A DNA stretch of 9,451 nucleotides from Collinsella sp. (GTDB lineage: Bacteria; Actinomycetota; Coriobacteriia; Coriobacteriales; Coriobacteriaceae): positions 1 to 9,451 of the forward strand of contig WGSQ01000062.1 in NCBI GenBank assembly GCA_014871605.1, given 5' to 3'. The position numbers and the translations under genes are program-made. Under the pieces are notes generated by a model that was given only the letters and a program-made list of their open reading frames with translations, searched no databases and had not been told where the DNA came from. Each line of letters starts with the position of its first letter. Position 1 is the first letter of the stretch. Positions 5,917 to 9,451 of the stretch are shown in pieces.

Positions 5917-6840
5917 TTACAGCTTGGCGTCGATGTCGACGCTCTGATACGTAGGGGTCTGCTGGACGTAGAGCTTAATGCCCATGTCGAGCAGCTGGTT
6001 GACGTCGGCCTTCTGGGTGGCGTCGAGGAAGACGGAGCTGTCCTTGCCGCCGACCTGATCGGCACCGTCGTGGTTGGCGGTGGCGCCCAGGTTGATGGCG
6101 TCGAGCTTGTAGCCCTGGCAGAACTGCAGCATCTCGGCAGTGTTGCCAAAGACGAACATGACGCGCTCGCCGAGGGTGTTGAGCTTGTCCATCTTGGCGA
6201 GGGCACGCTCGACGGTGAAGACGTTCAGGCGCACGCCCTGGGGCTTGGCCAGCTTAAGAGCGCCCTTCTTGATGTCATCGTTGGCGGCAGCGTTGTCGAC
6301 GACGATGATGCGCTCGGCCTGAACCTTGGTGGTCCAGGTAAAGACGACCTGGCCGTGCAGCAGACGGTAGTCAAGACGTGCGAGGACGATCTTGGCGGGA
6401 CCGGAGCTGTGACGGGACGCCTTGGCCTTCTTGGCGGGAGCCGCGGCGGCCTCGACCGGTGCGTTGGGGTTGGTCAGACCGGTGCGGGCCTCGTTGATGA
6501 GGGCCGCGAGCTCGGCGCCCTTGACGGGGACGGGGCTCATAGCGAGCGTGAGCGCCAGCGGGATGTTGAAACCGCTGACAACCGTGAACTTCGTGCCGTT
6601 CTTGGAAAGCTCGACCATGTTGTTGTTGACCGAGCTGCCGAGCATATCGGTCAGCACATAGACGCTGTCGTCCGCGTTGAACGTGGCGATCATGGCGTCC
6701 ACCTTATTGGTGATGGGCTCCTTGTCGTCACGAGCAAGCGACACGACGTGGACGTTCGACACGTCGCCGAGAACCATCTCGAGCGTGTCTTTGGCGCCTG
6801 CGGCCAGGCCGCCATGAGATGCGAGAATGATCTGATTCAT
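5917..6840 (-). CDS. PTS mannose-family fused EIIA-EIIB protein
   Basis: This 307-residue cytoplasmic protein carries two phosphotransfer domains. EIIA (about 1-125) starts NQIILASHGGLAAG, with His9 the expected residue phosphorylated by HPr; VYVLTDMLGSSVNNN (60-74) and SGFNIPLAL (89-97) are also typical. A flexible Ala/Lys/Pro linker spans about 127-147. EIIB (about 148-307) has the phospho-acceptor motif RLDYRLLHGQV with His162, then TTKVQAERIIVVDNAAAND. The domain order matches E. coli ManX. It passes phosphate to sugar bound by EIIC/EIID. It is the first gene of the PTS operon. The ATG at 6840 has a very strong AAGGAGGAGG site about five bases upstream. A TATAAT box at 6867-6872 and several repeat motifs precede it. 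Fructose, mannose, sorbose or amine-linked sugars are all possible substrates; the two SIS deglycases nearby favour the last. Confidence 0.95.
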   Translation of the reverse strand: MNQIILASHGGLAAGAKDTLEMVLGDVSNVHVVSLARDDKEPITNKVDAMIATFNADDSVYVLTDMLGSSVNNNMVELSKNGTKFTVVSGFNIPLALTLAMSPVPVKGAELAALINEARTGLTNPNAPVEAAAAPAKKAKASRHSSGPAKIVLARLDYRLLHGQVVFTWTTKVQAERIIVVDNAAANDDIKKGALKLAKPQGVRLNVFTVERALAKMDKLNTLGERVMFVFGNTAEMLQFCQGYKLDAINLGATANHDGADQVGGKDSSVFLDATQKADVNQLLDMGIKLYVQQTPTYQSVDIDAKL

Positions 6841-6866
6841 CTTGCCTCCTCCTTTTCGTTATGGTC

Positions 6867-6909
6867 ATTATAACGTCTTATACGTTGCTTATATTGCTAA
6901 TTAGTATAA
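6867..6909 (-). promoter_or_regulatory. PTS operon promoter with overlapping candidate operator (site B)
   Basis: The minus strand has a perfect TATAAT (plus ATTATA, 6867-6872) 26 bases upstream of the EIIAB start. No good -35 box is seen 17 bases further, so an activator may be needed. Overlapping the -10 is TATAACGTCTTATACGTT (6869-6886), holding the inverted pair AACGT/ACGTT (6872-6876, 6882-6886). A second inverted pair TTATA/TATAA lies at 6889-6893 and 6905-6909. I see no sigma-54 -24/-12 boxes. Confidence 0.6.
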
Positions 6910-6910
6910 A

Positions 6911-6945
6911 GACCGTTCGCGGGTGAAAATCGACCGTTGACGGGT
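6911..6945. promoter_or_regulatory. Two direct repeats upstream of the PTS promoter
   Basis: GACCGTT-CG-CGGGT (6911-6924) and GACCGTT-GA-CGGGT (6932-6945) match at 12 of 14 positions and start 21 bases apart, two helical turns. They lie about 40-75 bases upstream of the -10 box, where an activator would bind. Confidence 0.5.
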
Positions 6946-7022
6946 TTAACGTAATCGAAACGTTGGTGCAGGGTAGGTCGGCGCTGTCCTGGCGACGCCC
7001 GATCAGACGCCTCCCCAATCCC

Positions 7023-8105
7023 CTATCGCACGAAGTACCAGGGGCTTTCCTGCACGGTGGGCTCCAGCGCGATGCCAGTGCGTTCCTTAAACAGATCCAT
7101 GTCCTGCGATTTCTCCGTCCACCACGCGTTGGGCTTAAAGGTCATGCTCTCAACGACATGACCGACAAACACGCTGTTGCGCAGCTTGGAGAAGTCGGTA
7201 TTCATGATCAGGATGGACGCGAGCACCAGCACAATGCCCAGAACCTTGATCGCGCCGGCGGGCTCGGTATAGACACCAATGCCCACCAGTACGGTGACGA
7301 CCGTCTCGAAAGACATTACGACGGGAACTTTCGATGTCTCGAGCCCCATGGACAGACCCTGCATATATAAGATGTAAGCCACGGCTGTGGGGATGAGTCC
7401 AAAGCCAAGGAACAGCAGCAGCAGCTGTGGCGACATTGCCGCGGCGACATCCGGCCACGGAGCCGCGATAGCTGCCATAACCGCACCGCCAAAAACAAAG
7501 CCCCAAAACGTGACAGCCAGCGGGTGGACCGTCTTGGTTGCTATCCGGCTAAACACCGCGAGCGACGCACCACAAAAGCCCGCAATCACGCCCGACGTGA
7601 CGCCCCAAACCGAAAAATGAAAACCAGAAAGGTCGCCATTGGTCACTGCAAGCACGCAGCCAACGATGTTGAAGACAATGGCAACGAGCTTGTTGGGGGT
7701 CACGTCCTCGCGATAAAGCACGCGACCGAGCACGACGCCAAACACCGGCGAGGTATAGAGCAGCACCGAGGCCGTGGACATGCCGACCTCGCCCATGCAC
7801 TCGTAATAGCAGGTGTTGGCGGCGGCCAGACCAACGATACCGACAAGTGCGCAGGGAACAAGCTCTTTAGGGCTTGCCTTGAACAGCGTCATGGGACCCG
7901 AGGCTTTTCCCTCACGAGCACCTCCCTGGCAACCCATAAATGCCAAAACCGGAGCCATTAAGACGGCACCCGACAACAGACGAAAGGCCGCCATGCTCTG
8001 AGACGAAACGCCCAGGGCCGATATTCCGTTAACAAAGATTCCGATGGTGCCCCACATAAGCGCGGCGATCAGCACCAGCACATAGCCCACATTACTTCTC
8101 TTCAA
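7023..8105 (-). CDS. EamA/DMT-superfamily permease
   Basis: This protein has about 360 residues and roughly ten hydrophobic segments in two EamA repeats (about 5-150 and 165-300 of the shorter form). It starts KRSNVGYVLVLIAALMWGTI; the repeats carry AANTCYYECMGEVGMSTAS and LFLGFGLIPTAVAYILYMQG, both typical of drug/metabolite transporters. Family members export or import amino acids, nucleotide sugars and other small solutes. A Gly/Lys-rich loop (GCQGGAREGKASG) and a soluble tail of about 50 residues ending SPWYFVR are extra to the usual core of about 300 residues. Start is uncertain: TTG at 8105 has GAGGAGG five bases upstream, while an in-frame ATG at 8141 has no ribosome site but would lie at the predicted transcript start, so a leaderless form of 372 residues is possible. 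Its place between SIS2 and the PTS suggests it handles a product of the pathway, perhaps the freed amine; this is inference. Confidence 0.88.
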   Translation of the reverse strand: MKRSNVGYVLVLIAALMWGTIGIFVNGISALGVSSQSMAAFRLLSGAVLMAPVLAFMGCQGGAREGKASGPMTLFKASPKELVPCALVGIVGLAAANTCYYECMGEVGMSTASVLLYTSPVFGVVLGRVLYREDVTPNKLVAIVFNIVGCVLAVTNGDLSGFHFSVWGVTSGVIAGFCGASLAVFSRIATKTVHPLAVTFWGFVFGGAVMAAIAAPWPDVAAAMSPQLLLLFLGFGLIPTAVAYILYMQGLSMGLETSKVPVVMSFETVVTVLVGIGVYTEPAGAIKVLGIVLVLASILIMNTDFSKLRNSVFVGHVVESMTFKPNAWWTEKSQDMDLFKERTGIALEPTVQESPWYFVR

Positions 8106-8144
8106 CGCAGCCTCCTCGGTATTATTTCCAATATGTTTCATGCT

Positions 8145-8173
8145 ACGTTATAGTCGTTATATACATTTATCAA
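8145..8173 (-). promoter_or_regulatory. Permease promoter with candidate operator (site C)
   Basis: On the minus strand TTGATA (8168-8173) and TATAAC (8147-8152) are 15 bases apart, a short but possible spacing. Two direct copies of TATAACG-like sequence (8155-8161 and 8146-8152) lie nine bases apart and cover the -10. TATAACGACT (8152-8161) differs from the ten-base motif of sites A and B at one position. Confidence 0.45.
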
Positions 8174-8214
8174 GACACAAATCGGCGAACGGGAAATCTC
8201 TTGAAACAAGGAGT

Positions 8215-8255
8215 GTCCCAAACTGCCGGCAGAAAGGGAACGTCCCCAAGTGCCG
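8215..8255. repeat. Imperfect 14-base direct repeat, GTCCC-type
   Basis: GTCCCAAACTGCCG (8215-8228) and GTCCCCAAGTGCCG (8242-8255) differ at two positions and are 27 bases apart. The GGGAC/GTCCC core also appears in the 4130-4160 palindrome and, as GGGACAGG, in the R2 loop. Confidence 0.5.
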
Positions 8256-8262
8256 CTCTAGC

Positions 8263-8329
8263 AGTTGCGGTGAAATAGTTCTCAAATAGAGGCCTCACAC
8301 CCCCAAACAGGAACTATTCCACCGCAACT
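8263..8329. repeat. 67-base element with 19-base inverted arms
   Basis: Arm 8263-8281 (AGTTGCGGTGAAATAGTTC) is the reverse complement of 8311-8329 with one mismatch; the 29-base loop is rich in A and C. There is no T run after either arm and no clear target-site duplication. The size suits a MITE-like or REP-like element better than a terminator. Confidence 0.6.
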
Positions 8330-8334
8330 TATGA

Positions 8335-8365
8335 GGGATATTGGGCTGTTAGGCCAATCTATCCC
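8335..8365 (-). other. Hairpin directly after the SIS2 stop codon
   Basis: GGGATA-TTGG (8335-8344) pairs with CCAA (8354-8357) and TATCCC (8360-8365), with a two-base bulge. It touches the SIS2 stop (8366-8368). No T run follows on the minus strand, so it may protect the 3' end rather than terminate. Confidence 0.45.
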
Positions 8366-9358
8366 TTAGTAATCAAGCTTCCACATGTAGCGGCGCGTCA
8401 TGTAGTCCTTGTGGGTGACGGCAGAGAGCGCGCGCATGTACACGTTGTTGAGGATCGGCGCAAAGATCAGGTGGTTGAAGTACTCGCTCACGCTGTCCTT
8501 GATGTCGTTGAGGCCAAGCTCCTTGGCGTCGAGCTGATAGACGCGCTCGCCACCGTACTGGTTGACGAAGCGGATGCCGCGCTCGTCGTTGCAGCGGCTG
8601 CGGCCGACGCTGATGAGCTGGAACAGCGAGGTGCGCTTGTCCAGAATCTCGAAGGGGCCGTGGAAGAAGTCGCAGGTGTTGATGGTGCAGGAGTCGATCT
8701 GCAGCATCTCCTGCACGTTGCAGATGCTAAAGACGTAGGCGGCACCAAAGAGCGGACCTTGAGCCATCACGTTGATGCAGGGCTTGTCGGCGTTCTGCTC
8801 GGCCCACTTGGCAGCAAGCGGACGGGTGTACTCGACGGCCTTGCGATAGATGGGGTCGACCAAGTCGAAGGCGGCCATGGCGGTCTCGTACTCGGCATAG
8901 CCCTCGGTCTGCTGCGTGAGCTCCATGGCGATCATGGTCACGACGGCGGAGTTGGTGCGGCCCATGCAGGACTCGTCGACGGCCAGGCTGTCATACTGGA
9001 TCTTGTAGTCGCAGACCTCGGTGAGGCCGGACTCGTCAACATAGATGGCGATGGTGCTGGCGCCGTGGTCCTTGGCGACCTGTGCGGCGACGATGGTCTC
9101 CTTGGTGCCGCGCATGGACACGACCACGGCCAGGGTGTTCTCGTTGACGTAGGCCGGGGTTGCGTGCACGAACTCGTTGCTGGTATAGCTGGAGCTCACG
9201 ACCTGCGTGGCCTCGTGCTCCATAAAGTACTGGGCAGGATAGTTGCCGCCGTTGGATCCGCCGGCGCCAATCCACACGACGCGCTTGATGCCGCCCTTGT
9301 CTGCCTTGTCAGCCAAAACCTGGGAAACGACATCCTTAACCTGTTCCTGAGTGGTCAT
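8366..9358 (-). CDS. SIS-domain sugar-amine 6-phosphate deglycase, SIS2
   Basis: This 330-residue cytoplasmic protein is a diverged paralogue of SIS1, with the same two-SIS architecture. The first SIS domain has WIGAGGSNGGNYPAQYF (29-45) and VSMRGTKET (80-88); the second spans about 180-315. The putative catalytic pair is Glu217 (QEMLQID) and His233 (FFHGPFE), 16 residues apart, as in SIS1. The C-terminus RRYMWKLDY matches SIS1's RRYMWKLSY. By family it should cleave a 6-phosphorylated sugar-amine conjugate to hexose phosphate plus amine. Divergence from SIS1 in the sugar-binding loops suggests a second substrate, such as glucose- versus fructose-linked amines. The ATG at 9358 has AGAAAGG (9369-9375) ten bases upstream. 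It precedes the permease by 260 bases containing repeats and a separate promoter. Whatever lies upstream is outside the window. Confidence 0.87.
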   Translation of the reverse strand: MTTQEQVKDVVSQVLADKADKGGIKRVVWIGAGGSNGGNYPAQYFMEHEATQVVSSSYTSNEFVHATPAYVNENTLAVVVSMRGTKETIVAAQVAKDHGASTIAIYVDESGLTEVCDYKIQYDSLAVDESCMGRTNSAVVTMIAMELTQQTEGYAEYETAMAAFDLVDPIYRKAVEYTRPLAAKWAEQNADKPCINVMAQGPLFGAAYVFSICNVQEMLQIDSCTINTCDFFHGPFEILDKRTSLFQLISVGRSRCNDERGIRFVNQYGGERVYQLDAKELGLNDIKDSVSEYFNHLIFAPILNNVYMRALSAVTHKDYMTRRYMWKLDY

Positions 9359-9397
9359 CGTGCATCAGCCTTTCTTCTCGTTTGATGCTCATCACAG

Positions 9398-9444
9398 GCA
9401 TACAAGTTACATACATGTTTTGGTTATGTCGACTAGTTGTATGC
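9398..9444 (-). promoter_or_regulatory. Candidate SIS2 promoter and CATACA operator sites
   Basis: On the minus strand TCGACA (9427-9432) and a poor TAACTT (9404-9409) are 17 bases apart. CATACA occurs at 9399-9404 and 9410-9415 (11-base period) and inverted at 9438-9443; the outer pair extends to GCATACAA/TTGTATGC (9398-9405, 9437-9444). These flank or cover the promoter boxes. Confidence 0.4.
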
Positions 9445-9451
9445 TATATTT

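Noticed and set aside
6846..6960. A sigma-54 promoter for the PTS operon, as in LevR/GfrR-controlled mannose-type PTS loci
   Set aside because: No GG/GC -24/-12 element is visible, and a sigma-70-type TATAAT is present.
8215..8365. A CRISPR array in the repeat-rich gap between SIS2 and the permease
   Set aside because: There are only two imperfect short copies and one inverted-arm element, with no regular repeat-spacer unit and no cas gene.
8411..9385. A 324-codon open frame on the plus strand opposite SIS2
   Set aside because: Same mirror effect: Val/Ala/Gly/Asp-rich, no domain, and fully covered by a well-supported gene on the other strand.

Overview
This GC-rich window has clear G/C preference at third codon positions, strong AAGGAGG-type ribosome binding sites and many short palindromic repeats between genes. 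That fits a gut actinobacterium of the Coriobacteriia, most likely Collinsella or a relative. The genus is inferred from overall character, since there is no rRNA or other marker here. All nine genes supported here lie on the minus strand, so transcription runs from high to low coordinates. No gene-free stretch exceeds 300 bases.

Layout in transcription order: an SIS-domain sugar-phosphate deglycase (SIS2, 9358-8366); an EamA/DMT-family permease (8105-7023); a mannose-family PTS operon made of a fused EIIA-EIIB (6840-5917), EIIC (5880-5086) and EIID (5072-4239); a second SIS deglycase (SIS1, 4039-3056) closed by a good Rho-independent terminator; a HAD phosphatase/phosphomutase (2895-2266) with its own terminator; a YitT-family membrane protein (2057-1050); and a GntR/HutC regulator (830-111).

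Working model for the right two thirds: the PTS imports and phosphorylates an amine-linked sugar, and the two SIS enzymes split the phosphorylated conjugate into a hexose phosphate and a free amine or amino acid. Both SIS proteins have a Glu and a His-Gly-Pro histidine exactly 16 residues apart, as in FraB-type deglycases, and both end in RRYMWKL-x-Y. A mannose-family PTS with two deglycases resembles the Salmonella gfr (glucoselysine/fructoselysine) locus. The exact substrate cannot be read from the sequence. The EamA permease between SIS2 and the PTS could move the released amine or amino acid; this is a guess.

Non-coding content is rich. A TATAACG-type motif recurs at the GntR, PTS and permease promoters. 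A separate CATACA motif lies at the SIS2 promoter. Two 14-bp direct repeats spaced 21 bp lie upstream of the PTS promoter. A roughly 48-nt hairpin repeat occurs three times, with a compensatory base-pair change, and two copies bracket the HAD gene. Other palindromes sit between EIID and SIS1 and between SIS2 and the permease, and two tandem hairpins follow the GntR gene.
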